From: DATMGU01 sp035555315
GTDB lineage: Bacteria > Pseudomonadota > Alphaproteobacteria > ATCC43930 > CGMCC-115725
Direction: 5' to 3'
NCBI GenBank assembly: GCA_035555315.1
Contig: DATMGU010000044.1
Span: 62,001-126,000 of the forward strand
DNA length: 64,000 nt
The position numbers and the translations under genes are program-made. The notes under the pieces are model-generated. The model was given only the letters and a program-made list of their open reading frames with translations, was not told where the DNA came from and ran no database searches. Positions 1-7,284 of this stretch are shown one piece after another. The number at the start of each line of letters is the position of its first letter. Within the stretch, counting starts at the first letter, position 1.

Positions 1-1800
1 TCGCGGTCCAGCTGCAACAGGCTGTTGCTGTTTACCGCTTCCCCGTAGAGCATAGCGGTTCAGAAATCGCGGTCCAGCTGCAACTTTGGTGTGGGATGAC
101 CACCGAGAATGATTAGCATAGCGGTTCAGAAATCGCGGTCCAGCTGCAACATTGGGGAAACACCGAAATGAAAACTTTCCAGCATAGCGGTTCAGAAATC
201 GCGGTCCAGCTGCAACTCTCGTAGTTCTTTCATGCGTCGGCCGATAGCATAGCGGTTCAGAAATCGCGGTCCAGCTGCAACACCAATGGGGGAACGGTGC
301 AGACGAGCCCGAGCATAGCGGTTCAGAAATCGCGGTCCAGCTGCAACCGTAGGAACGCTTGCCCGCGCTTACCTCGGAGCATAGCGGTTCAGAAATCGCG
401 GTCCAGCTGCAACTCAAGTATGGAAGAACTGCGCACCTTAAGCAGCATAGCGGTTCAGAAATCGCGGTCCAGCTGCAACATGGACGCGATGGACTAAACC
501 AGCTTCCGCAGCATAGCGGTTCAGAAATCGCGGTCCAGCTGCAACATGCCCATCAACGAGCAGAACGCCAGCACGAGCATAGCGGTTCAGAAATCGCGGT
601 CCAGCTGCAACTATCAACATCCGCCGCAAGTGCCGAATTTCAGCATAGCGGTTCAGAAATCGCGGTCCAGCTGCAACAGGGGCGTATCGGTCGTAGCGGC
701 GGCACCGAGCATAGCGGTTCAGAAATCGCGGTCCAGCTGCAACTCTCGCCGCCATGGCGGATCATGTCGCCGAGCATAGCGGTTCAGAAATCGCGGTCCA
801 GCTGCAACCACAACCCAGCGATTGCGTACGTCAAGTCCAAGCATAGCGGTTCAGAAATCGCGGTCCAGCTGCAACTATGCTACCCAATATACGAACCCGG
901 CGAAGAGCATAGCGGTTCAGAAATCGCGGTCCAGCTGCAACCGCGGTGATGTCCCCGTCCATCTCAAGCAATTAGCATAGCGGTTCAGAAATCGCGGTCC
1001 AGCTGCAACATCAGCATCTCATTCAGGCTCGACAGCCCTTAGCATAGCGGTTCAGAAATCGCGGTCCAGCTGCAACCAAAGGATGGTTCGCTCCTCCTCC
1101 GCGCGGAGCATAGCGGTTCAGAAATCGCGGTCCAGCTGCAACAAGCCGGTGAATGGAGCGGCTCCGGCTTCAAGCATAGCGGTTCAGAAATCGCGGTCCA
1201 GCTGCAACCGCAGGGTAGATCGACGATGCGGGTTGGTTAGCATAGCGGTTCAGAAATCGCGGTCCAGCTGCAACCGGGCCATAGACGATCCCGAATGGTG
1301 GGAAGCATAGCGGTTCAGAAATCGCGGTCCAGCTGCAACGAACCTCGTTGGTTCGGCGCCAGGAAGCACAGCATAGCGGTTCAGAAATCGCGGTCCAGCT
1401 GCAACCAGCGACGTGCCGCAGTTGACCGGCCCGGTAGCATAGCGGTTCAGAAATCGCGGTCCAGCTGCAACACGGCTTCGCTCCGACGATGATGAGCGAT
1501 AGCATAGCGGTTCAGAAATCGCGGTCCAGCTGCAACTCAGCTCTATCCCATGGTCACGGGCGACCTAGCATAGCGGTTCAGAAATCGCGGTCCAGCTGCA
1601 ACGTACGGTACTCGTTCTCGATGCTTTCCCAAAGCATAGCGGTTCAGAAATCGCGGTCCAGCTGCAACTCCAGCACGAACAAGGTGACGCCCTTCTGCAG
1701 CATAGCGGTTCAGAAATCGCGGTCCAGCTGCAACCTTTTCTGCCCAAGCGCGCACTTTCTCAAAAGCATAGCGGTTCAGAAATCGCGGTCCAGCTGCGAC
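1..1800 (-). CRISPR. CRISPR array, type II-C-like 36-bp repeats, left end outside the window
   Basis: Twenty-seven complete 36-bp repeats begin at 49, 115, 181, 246, 312 and so on to 1765, with the last 18 nt of another repeat at 1-18. On the plus strand each repeat starts AGCATAGCGG and ends CCAGCTGCAAC. Spacers are unique and 29-32 bp long, giving a period of about 66 bp. Read on the minus strand the repeat starts GTTGCAGC, as type II-C repeats do, so transcription toward lower coordinates is inferred. The last repeat (1765-1800) ends GCGAC instead of GCAAC, which suggests the right end is the old, leader-distal end. No cas1, cas2 or cas9 lies to the right within the window, so any effector genes must be to the left of position 1. 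Short open frames inside the array are products of the repeat and are not genes. Confidence 0.97.
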
Positions 1801-1884
1801 ATCCGATCGCCTAGGTCGCGGCTTGTTCTCGACAACGATACTCGGCCGAATTTCTAGCGAGAGAACCTATCGGGCGCACCGACT

Positions 1885-2295
1885 CTACGGCCGCCGTGCC
1901 GGCTGAGTCCCGGGTGACGGCCCCTGTTCGATCGCTTTCTGAACGTCGAGGAGGAAGGCGTCGGCTCGCTTGTAGAGGGCGGGTAAGAGGGATGCGTCCA
2001 CCGCGTCGTCCGCATAATCCGCGGCGAGCCGTTGCTGCTCCACCACTTTCAGTAAACGGCCGTACTCAACCGGAAGCTCGCCGGATTTTACGAACTCATT
2101 CCCGAATGCGCCAATGAGGCCGGAATGGGTTTTCGGAACCGGCAGATCCCGATGCATCAGCAGCGCGCGGGCGGCATGGTAAAGGGCATAGTACAGTCGA
2201 TTGACGGCACCGTTCGGATCGTCTTCGTTGAGAAGAACTCTGCTGGAGCGCAAACACCGCTCCGATTGCCGCATCTGTTCGCGCGCATCGCTCAT
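1885..2295 (-). CDS. HEPN-domain toxin of an MNT/HEPN (HepT/MntA-type) module
   Basis: The product is 136 residues from the ATG at 2295. This start overlaps the stop of the upstream MNT gene as ATGA and is preferred over a longer in-frame start. The protein is all-helical in character and carries RLYYALYH, a match to the R-x(4-6)-H motif of HEPN ribonucleases. In characterised type VII pairs (HepT/MntA), the HEPN protein is an RNase that the partner nucleotidyltransferase inactivates by AMPylation. The gene lies 84 bp from the end of the CRISPR array and points toward it. The exact RX4HXY form seen in HepT is not present, so activity is not assured. HEPN/MNT assignment is strong; the toxin role is inferred from the family. 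Confidence 0.85.
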   Translation of the reverse strand: MSDAREQMRQSERCLRSSRVLLNEDDPNGAVNRLYYALYHAARALLMHRDLPVPKTHSGLIGAFGNEFVKSGELPVEYGRLLKVVEQQRLAADYADDAVDASLLPALYKRADAFLLDVQKAIEQGPSPGTQPARRP

Positions 2296-2657
2296 AGGCG
2301 GATGCCGTCGCGCCGAACCGTCTCGACGAGCTTCGCCCGTGGGCTTGGTCGATCCGCCTGGAGAGCGCCGGCCGGCAAGGCCCATGTCTGGAGGTGGATC
2401 CCTAAATCGAGTTCCACGGGATAGGTGGCCTCGATGAGATCCTGGTCTTGGGCGCCCAGGGATTTTCCGTCGTCCCGCAGAAACACAGCCAGATCCACGT
2501 CGCTTTCGCTGTGATGATCGCCACGAGCCCGGCTGCCGAACAGATATACGGCTTCCAGACGTTCACCGAAACTCGCCTGCAGCGCGATCTTGACTCGACC
2601 GATCACCGCTGTCGTTTCTCGATCGAGGGTCGCGGTCGTTCTGGTGGGGGTGATCAT
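2292..2657 (-). CDS. MNT nucleotidyltransferase antitoxin (MntA-like)
   Basis: The product is 121 residues. It contains YLFGSRARGDHHSESDVDLAV, which gives the GS-x10-DxD signature of minimal nucleotidyltransferases (about residues 40-57). In known type VII systems this enzyme transfers AMP to the HEPN partner and silences it. The ATG at 2657 is preferred because the longer in-frame start would lie inside the detached CRISPR repeat at 2728-2763. The stop overlaps the HEPN start (ATGA), so the pair is translationally coupled. The promoter most likely lies in or next to that repeat, 71 nt upstream. Confidence 0.85.
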   Translation of the reverse strand: MITPTRTTATLDRETTAVIGRVKIALQASFGERLEAVYLFGSRARGDHHSESDVDLAVFLRDDGKSLGAQDQDLIEATYPVELDLGIHLQTWALPAGALQADRPSPRAKLVETVRRDGIRL

Positions 2658-2727
2658 TTGAAGGTCTCGCCACAGATCGACGGGGCGCTTTATCGCGTTT
2701 CCGAGTCTCGCAACAATGTTTGGGCTG

Positions 2728-2755
2728 AGCATAGCAGTTCAGAAATCGCGGTCCA
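2728..2755 (-). promoter_or_regulatory. Putative repeat-embedded promoter driving MNT/HEPN
   Basis: On the minus strand the detached repeat reads TGGACC, 16 nt, then TATGCT. This is a -35/-10 pair with an extended -10 (TGCTATGCT). The array consensus has CGC at that point, so the substitution in this copy creates the TGn element. In type II-C arrays of Neisseria, promoters inside each repeat are established. The predicted start near 2721 would leave a leader of roughly 60 nt before the MNT ATG at 2657. This is inferred from sequence only. Confidence 0.5.
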
Positions 2756-2763
2756 GCTGCGAC
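2728..2763 (-). repeat. Detached single CRISPR repeat upstream of the MNT/HEPN operon
   Basis: This 36-bp copy differs from the array consensus at two positions: an A replaces G in CATAGCAGTTC, and the end is GCGAC as in the terminal array repeat. It lies 927 bp from the array end, with only the MNT/HEPN pair between them. It may be a former terminal repeat separated by insertion of the toxin-antitoxin genes. Alternatively it could be a tracrRNA anti-repeat (plus-strand reading) or a regulatory repeat. Confidence 0.95.
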
Positions 2764-2860
2764 GATCAGGGTCATGGCGACGATCCGGACCGGGCAGCGT
2801 CCGCGTTTCTACAAATCGACGGCGATGGCCGAGGACGATGTTCCCGCTTATACCAAATCC

Positions 2861-3085
2861 CCATGAGACGAACCGATGGTTCGCCTCATGGAGAGCCTCA
2901 GTCGCCGGGCGGCGGACGTCCATCCGCCCGATCTCTAAAGACTGGGGCTTTCGCACCATGCGGTGCGCGCCTCTCGTCGGATCGGAGATCCGACTGCCGG
3001 CGTCAGGCGAAGCGATGCTTCGCCGAGAGCACGCAGTCGCTCGCGATACGATCTCGATGAGTGGTACTCATCGAGATGGCGTATC
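2861..3085. other. Run of consecutive perfect or near-perfect hairpins
   Basis: No gene lies between the detached repeat and the ketoreductase. Instead hairpins follow one another: 2861-2891 (14-bp arms, one mismatch, GAT loop), 2891-2952 (13-bp helix with two G-U pairs enclosing CGGGCGG/CCGCCCG), 2952-2967 (6 bp), 2976-2994 (8 bp, GGA loop), 3006-3024 (8 bp, GAT loop) and 3051-3077 (12 bp, GGT loop, extended by GATACG/CGTATC to 3045-3085). CTCTCG (2971-2976) can also pair with CGAGAG (3024-3029), enclosing two hairpins as a junction. The last hairpin reaches the stop codon of the ketoreductase. This could be a structured 3' UTR, an intergenic repeat element or an RNA gene. Confidence 0.7.
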
Positions 3086-3803
3086 AGCTCATCGCCCCAT
3101 CGATCGAGATGATCTGCCCGGAGATATAGCCGGCCTTGTCCGAGGCGAGGAAGCCGACCAGGTCGGCGACTTCTTCCGGCCGGCCCATTCGCTTCATCGG
3201 CACCAGCCGTTCGACCAGGTCGGGGCCGAACTGCTCGGCGGTCATGGCCGTGGCGATGAGGCCCGGCGCCACCGCGTTGACCGTGATGCCGCGGCTGGCC
3301 AGTTCCAGGGCGAGCGATCTGGTGGCGCCGTGCAGCCCGGCCTTGGCCGCGGCGTAGTTGGTCTGACCCCGGTTGCCCATGACGGCCGCGACCGATGAGA
3401 TGCTGACGATGCGCCCCCAGCGGGTCCGGATCATCGGCATCAGCAGTGGCTGCGTCACGTTGAAGAAGCCGTTCAGCGAGACGTCGATCACCCGCGCCCA
3501 TTGCTCCGGCCGCATGCCCGGCATCACCGCGTCGTCATGGATGCCCGCGTTGTTGACCAGCACCTGGATCGGCCCTTCCGCCAGGATCTCGTCGAGCGCC
3601 GCCTGCGTGGCCGGCCCGTCCGCGACATCGAACGACACCGGCTGGGCGGAGCCGCCCGCCGCCACGATCTCCGCCGCCGCCGCCGTGACGGTGGCCAGTG
3701 CCGAATGGGCGTGGAGATAGACGTGATAGCCATCGGCGGCGAGCCGGCGGCCGATCTCGGCGCCGATACCGCCGCTGGCGCCGGTGACCAGGGCCCGCTT
3801 CAT
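3084..3803 (-). CDS. 3-oxoacyl-ACP reductase (FabG-like SDR) of the polyene operon
   Basis: The product is 239 residues, typical for FabG-type short-chain dehydrogenases. It has the cofactor motif TGASGGIG at the N-terminus, NNAG in the centre, and the catalytic Ser with YAAAK (Tyr and Lys). It would reduce the beta-keto group of ACP-bound chains using NADPH, in the cytoplasm. It is the last gene of the operon, 30 nt after the dehydratase, and corresponds to the ApeQ role in aryl-polyene pathways. Its start codon lies in a 17-bp tandem duplication (3797-3837), which produces a decoy ATG upstream and a six-codon open frame ending on the true ATG. The downstream flank is the hairpin run ending at 3085. 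Confidence 0.93.
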   Translation of the reverse strand: MKRALVTGASGGIGAEIGRRLAADGYHVYLHAHSALATVTAAAAEIVAAGGSAQPVSFDVADGPATQAALDEILAEGPIQVLVNNAGIHDDAVMPGMRPEQWARVIDVSLNGFFNVTQPLLMPMIRTRWGRIVSISSVAAVMGNRGQTNYAAAKAGLHGATRSLALELASRGITVNAVAPGLIATAMTAEQFGPDLVERLVPMKRMGRPEEVADLVGFLASDKAGYISGQIISIDGAMS

Positions 3804-3837
3804 GCCGGGGCTCGCTTCATGTTGGGGCCCGCTTCAT
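3797..3837 (-). repeat. 17-bp tandem duplication (2.4 copies) across a start codon
   Basis: Units are 3797-3813, 3814-3830 and a partial unit at 3831-3837, each starting GCTTCAT on the plus strand. The block spans the stop of the dehydratase (3834-3836) and the ATG of the ketoreductase (3803). On the minus strand it produces an extra ATGAAGCG start that terminates at a TGA overlapping the real ATG. Confidence 0.9.
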
Positions 3838-4274
3838 ACGACCGCCGCCTCGTCGACCACGACCGCGGCGCGCCCCTGACACAGCAGGGTGCCTTCATGA
3901 CGGATCGTGAAGCCATAGATCACCCGGGCACCTTCCCCCACCACAAGGTCGGCGTCGATGATCAGGTCGCCGGGCAGGGTGTCCAGGCGGTCGATCAGGC
4001 AGACATGTTCCCGCAGGCTGGCGAGATAGCCGGCGCGCGGGCGCCTTCCGCTGCCCTCGACGAGGGCGGCGTGCGCCGCCATGGCCTGGGCCGCATATTC
4101 GATGCCGGCCAGCGCCGAGAGCCGATCGCCGCTGCGCAAGGGGTTGCCGGGATCGCGGTGGCTGGTGGCGCGGCAGCGGATCGTCGCGGCGTCCCAGGCG
4201 AGCACGTCGGCGAGCAGGCACATGGCCCCATCATGCGGGATGAGGGTCGACAGGGTGTCTCGATCGATCAGCAT
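3834..4274 (-). CDS. Hotdog-fold 3-hydroxyacyl-ACP dehydratase, ApeP-like
   Basis: The product is 146 residues. The N-terminus reads LIPHDGAMCLL, the pattern seen in ApeP-type dehydratases of aryl-polyene clusters, where the motif His is part of the active site. The role would be to dehydrate beta-hydroxyacyl-ACP to the trans-enoyl form; repeated without enoyl reduction, this yields a conjugated polyene. The start overlaps the end of the chain-length-factor gene by 7 nt, and the ketoreductase follows. The operon has a second, distinct hotdog protein at 11181-11507, matching the ApeI/ApeP pairing of characterised clusters. Family assignment rests on the motif, size and neighbours. Confidence 0.85.
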   Translation of the reverse strand: MLIDRDTLSTLIPHDGAMCLLADVLAWDAATIRCRATSHRDPGNPLRSGDRLSALAGIEYAAQAMAAHAALVEGSGRRPRAGYLASLREHVCLIDRLDTLPGDLIIDADLVVGEGARVIYGFTIRHEGTLLCQGRAAVVVDEAAVV

Positions 4275-5110
4275 GGCGTCACCACCACGATTACCTGCTG
4301 CATGCCGGGATAGTCCAGGACGACGCGGTCCGGCACGGCGCGATCCAGCAAGGCCCGGGCGAGGGCGGCCAGCAGCGGCAGCGCGCGTGCCGCCGGATTG
4401 GTGCGCCGTATCGCTTCCAAGGACGCATCCGGCAGGGTCGTCGCCGCCTCCCGGTCTACCCCCTCCCGGTCTTGGTCTATCGCCGCTCCGCCCAGCGTGA
4501 TGTCCAAGCGCATCAGCGTTCGCGGCGTCGCATCCGGCGACAGCACGAGGGCGGTGCCGAACGGGTCCGGGATCGGGTGGGCCGCGTCGAGCGGCGGCGG
4601 GTAGGGCAGGTCATAGGCGATCAACCCGACGCAGCGCCGCTCGACCGTCACCTGCGCCGCCGCTTCCAGCAAGCCGGCGGCGAAGGTGTCATCGGCGCAG
4701 GATAGGCTGGTCGACGGCTCCCGCGAGCCGGCGGCGATGCTCCAATACCCGGCCGGGGCGTTATGCACGGAATTATGGAAGCGGGTCGGCGACATCGCCG
4801 GTTCCGGCTCCGCCAGCATCTCGAAAATCTGATGGATCGTCTGCGCGTCGCCGCTCGACGAAGCGAAGACCGTCGCGGTCGCGGCGGCATCGCGGGCCGC
4901 GTGGTCGAACGCCTCGCCACCGACGGCCATCGCCATTTTAACCGCCGGCACAGCGCGGCGCCGTTCGGCCGGTGGCAGCAGATCGCAAGCCGGCACGACC
5001 GCCGGTTCGGCCAGGTGGGGATAACGGCCCGTCAGAACCCCGCGCGAGGCAGGCCAGCCGTTGAGGCCGGGGGCACGCAGGCCGATGCCTTCGACGAACA
5101 CCCGCATCAT
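4268..5110 (-). CDS. Chain-length-factor-like beta-ketoacyl synthase partner (ApeC-like)
   Basis: The product is 280 residues, much shorter than a catalytic ketosynthase (about 400). It resembles the N-terminal beta-ketoacyl-synthase-like family that pairs with ApeO-type ketosynthases. The two C-terminal histidine motifs of active ketosynthases are absent. A central LSCADDTFAAGL segment occupies the position of the nucleophile loop. The start at 5110 is fixed by an ATGA overlap with the upstream ketosynthase, so the two are almost certainly made in equal amounts as a heterodimer. A longer in-frame reading back to 5908 is only the shadow of the ketosynthase gene. The likely role is to set polyene chain length. 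Confidence 0.85.
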   Translation of the reverse strand: MMRVFVEGIGLRAPGLNGWPASRGVLTGRYPHLAEPAVVPACDLLPPAERRRAVPAVKMAMAVGGEAFDHAARDAAATATVFASSSGDAQTIHQIFEMLAEPEPAMSPTRFHNSVHNAPAGYWSIAAGSREPSTSLSCADDTFAAGLLEAAAQVTVERRCVGLIAYDLPYPPPLDAAHPIPDPFGTALVLSPDATPRTLMRLDITLGGAAIDQDREGVDREAATTLPDASLEAIRRTNPAARALPLLAALARALLDRAVPDRVVLDYPGMQQVIVVVTPC

Positions 5111-6330
5111 CCGGCCCGTCCCAGGATCAGGCTGCAATTGGTGCCGCCGAAGCCAAAGGAGTTGCTCATGACCCGATCGACCCGGCCGCTCCGCCCGGCC
5201 AGCAGGTAATGGCTCTTGAGTGCCGGATCGATGGTCCGTGTGTGGAGGCCGCCCGGCATCAGGCCGTGCTGGATGCACAGGGCGGCGATGATCGCCTCGG
5301 TGATGCCCGACGCTCCCAGCATGTGCCCGGTATGGCCCTTGGTGGAACTGCACGGCGTCTCGGTGCCGAACAAATCCGTGACCGCCCGATCCTCCGCCGC
5401 GTCGCCGGTGCGGGTCGCGGTGCCATGCAGGTTGATGTAATCGATCGCCCCGGTCGACAGACCGGCGGCGGCGAGGGCGCGCTCCATCGCCAGCCGCGCG
5501 CCGATGCCGTCCGGATGAGGGGTCGACATGTGATAGGCGTCGTTGCTTTCGCCGACCCCCAGCAAAGCGACCGATCCGAAGGCGACTGATCCGGGTGCCG
5601 AGGGCGCATCCGCCCGTTCCAGCAGCGCGAAGCCGGCACCCTCGCCGATCGAGACGCCGTCGCGCGCCGCGTCGAACGGCCGGCACGGCCCCTCGGCGAC
5701 CAGTTCCAGCGAATGAAACCCATAGAGCGTCGTATGGCTGAGCGAATCCGCGCCGCCGACCACCGCGGCGTCGCAGAGCCCCGCCTCGATCATGCGGGCG
5801 GCATTGGCGAAGACCTTGGCGGTCGTGGCGCAGGCCGAGGAAATCACCGCGGACGGGCCTTCGAGCCGCAGAAAGCGGCGCACGAAGCCGGCCAGCGCGG
5901 CCGTGCAATGGGTCGTGTCGAAATTGAAATCGGCCGGCAGCGCGCCGCTCGACGGCACGCGGCGGCGATAGGCGAGCTCGGTTTCCAGGATGCCGGAGGT
6001 GCTGGTGCCGAGGAAAACCGCCACCCGATGGGGACCATACCGGTCGCGGGCCGCGTCGACCGCCGCGGCGAAGCCATCCCGCTCCAGCGCCATCTGCGCC
6101 AACCGGTTGTTGCGGCAGTCATAGGCCCGAAGATCCTCGCGCAGGCGGACATCGCCCGTCCCGTCGACCTCGCCCACATAGGTCGGCAGCCTCACCGTCT
6201 TGAAGCCGCAAGGCCGCAGGCCGCTTCGACCGTGCCGCAACGCGCTCAAAGTGGCGTCAAGGCCAGCCCCGAGGCTGCTGACGGTGGAAATGCTGGTCAG
6301 AACTAGCGGGCGCAAATGTTCATTGGGCAA
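5107..6330 (-). CDS. Beta-ketoacyl-ACP synthase (FabF/ApeO-like)
   Basis: The product is 407 residues. The catalytic triad is visible: Cys in SSACATT near residue 164, His in NLHGTATR near 303 and His in KGHTGHMLG near 335. The C-terminal glycine-rich NSFGFGGTN is also present. It performs decarboxylative condensation of malonyl-ACP onto the growing chain. It is coupled by ATGA overlap to the chain-length-factor-like gene, the arrangement of type II polyketide and aryl-polyene synthases. There is a 105-bp gap upstream to the deacetylase, the only sizeable gap in the operon, so an internal promoter is possible. Only one catalytic ketosynthase is present; characterised aryl-polyene clusters usually have two. 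Confidence 0.93.
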   Translation of the reverse strand: MPNEHLRPLVLTSISTVSSLGAGLDATLSALRHGRSGLRPCGFKTVRLPTYVGEVDGTGDVRLREDLRAYDCRNNRLAQMALERDGFAAAVDAARDRYGPHRVAVFLGTSTSGILETELAYRRRVPSSGALPADFNFDTTHCTAALAGFVRRFLRLEGPSAVISSACATTAKVFANAARMIEAGLCDAAVVGGADSLSHTTLYGFHSLELVAEGPCRPFDAARDGVSIGEGAGFALLERADAPSAPGSVAFGSVALLGVGESNDAYHMSTPHPDGIGARLAMERALAAAGLSTGAIDYINLHGTATRTGDAAEDRAVTDLFGTETPCSSTKGHTGHMLGASGITEAIIAALCIQHGLMPGGLHTRTIDPALKSHYLLAGRSGRVDRVMSNSFGFGGTNCSLILGRAG

Positions 6331-6435
6331 AAAATCTACGTATTACGACAAGTTGGCTACATGTCGCGCGGCATCGATTTAACAGAACGCTCGGCGAAGA
6401 TACAAGGTTCAGCCTCTCAGTGATCGAGCACGTCA

Positions 6436-7284
6436 TTATTGATCACCCAGCGCCATCCGCAGCGAGACCGCCTTGAGGTTCCGCCTTGTGAGACTATCGA
6501 GCAAGGCCGGTAAAACGACCAGGATGACCGGCCGACCATCGGGCGTGCGCGCCGAGATGCCGTCATGCAGCAGCAGCACATCGCCGGCGCCGAGCCGGTC
6601 GGTCAATCGGCGCAGCGAGCGGTCGGCATCGCCGTCGATCGTATCGAAGCAGCGCCGGTTCCAGGATACGTAGCGCAGCCCCAACCGGCACAGGACCGGG
6701 TCGAGCATCGGGTTGCGAAAGCCCATGGGGGCCCGAAAATACAAGGGAGACTGGCCGGTCGCCGCCTCGATCCGGGCCTGTGCCGACAGGATCTCGCGGC
6801 GGATCTTGCCGAGACCGAAGCAGGCGAAGGCGAAGGAGTGACGGTCGCTGTGGTTTTCCACGCTATGGCCGCGCCGGACGATCTCGCGCATCAGGTCGGG
6901 GTAGCGGGCCGCCCGCTCGCCGATGCAGAAGAAGCTCGCCTTGGCGCCATGGCGGTCGAGCAGGTCCAGCACCAACGGCGTCAGCACCGGGTCTGGCCCG
7001 TCATCGCAAGTCAGCGCCACCTCGCCGCGCCGGGCGCAGCTGGCGGGCAGCCGCGTTATATTGGCGCCGAGCAGCTGGCTGCAGGGACACAAGACGGCCG
7101 CGGTGATGCAGAGGTGGTTGGCGATGAGCGCGCCGACCGCCCATGGCCAGAGGGCCGGTGCGATCACGATCAACAGCACGGCCGCGATATGGATGCCGAA
7201 GGACAACCGGATGAAGGAACTCGGCGAGCAGCGGCTGGGCCGAGGGATCTCCGAGGTCGGGATCGATGGGTGAAGCAGGCTCAT
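6436..7284 (-). CDS. Membrane-anchored polysaccharide (NodB-type) deacetylase
   Basis: The product is 282 residues from the ATG at 7284, which overlaps the exporter stop (ATGA). The N-terminal part (about residues 25-65) is hydrophobic and predicts membrane segments. The NodB domain follows, with TCDDGPDP (metal-binding Asp), ENHSDRH (metal His pair) and RAPMGFRNP. Such enzymes remove N- or O-acetyl groups from sugars, usually in the periplasm. Its place between the MMPL exporter and the ketosynthase suggests it trims the exported product or its sugar head group. Deacetylases are not part of the core described aryl-polyene set, so this may mark a variant product. The substrate is unknown. Confidence 0.8.
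   Translation of the reverse strand: MSLLHPSIPTSEIPRPSRCSPSSFIRLSFGIHIAAVLLIVIAPALWPWAVGALIANHLCITAAVLCPCSQLLGANITRLPASCARRGEVALTCDDGPDPVLTPLVLDLLDRHGAKASFFCIGERAARYPDLMREIVRRGHSVENHSDRHSFAFACFGLGKIRREILSAQARIEAATGQSPLYFRAPMGFRNPMLDPVLCRLGLRYVSWNRRCFDTIDGDADRSLRRLTDRLGAGDVLLLHDGISARTPDGRPVILVVLPALLDSLTRRNLKAVSLRMALGDQ

Noticed and set aside
297..1857. Several open frames on both strands repeating SIAVQKSRSSCN or GPRFLNRYA
   Set aside because: They are translations of the CRISPR repeat; the period is set by the array, and there are no ribosome-binding sites.
2448..3398. Plus-strand frame of 316 codons covering MNT, the hairpin run and the ketoreductase end
   Set aside because: It is antisense to clear genes and runs through palindromes; its translation has no domain.
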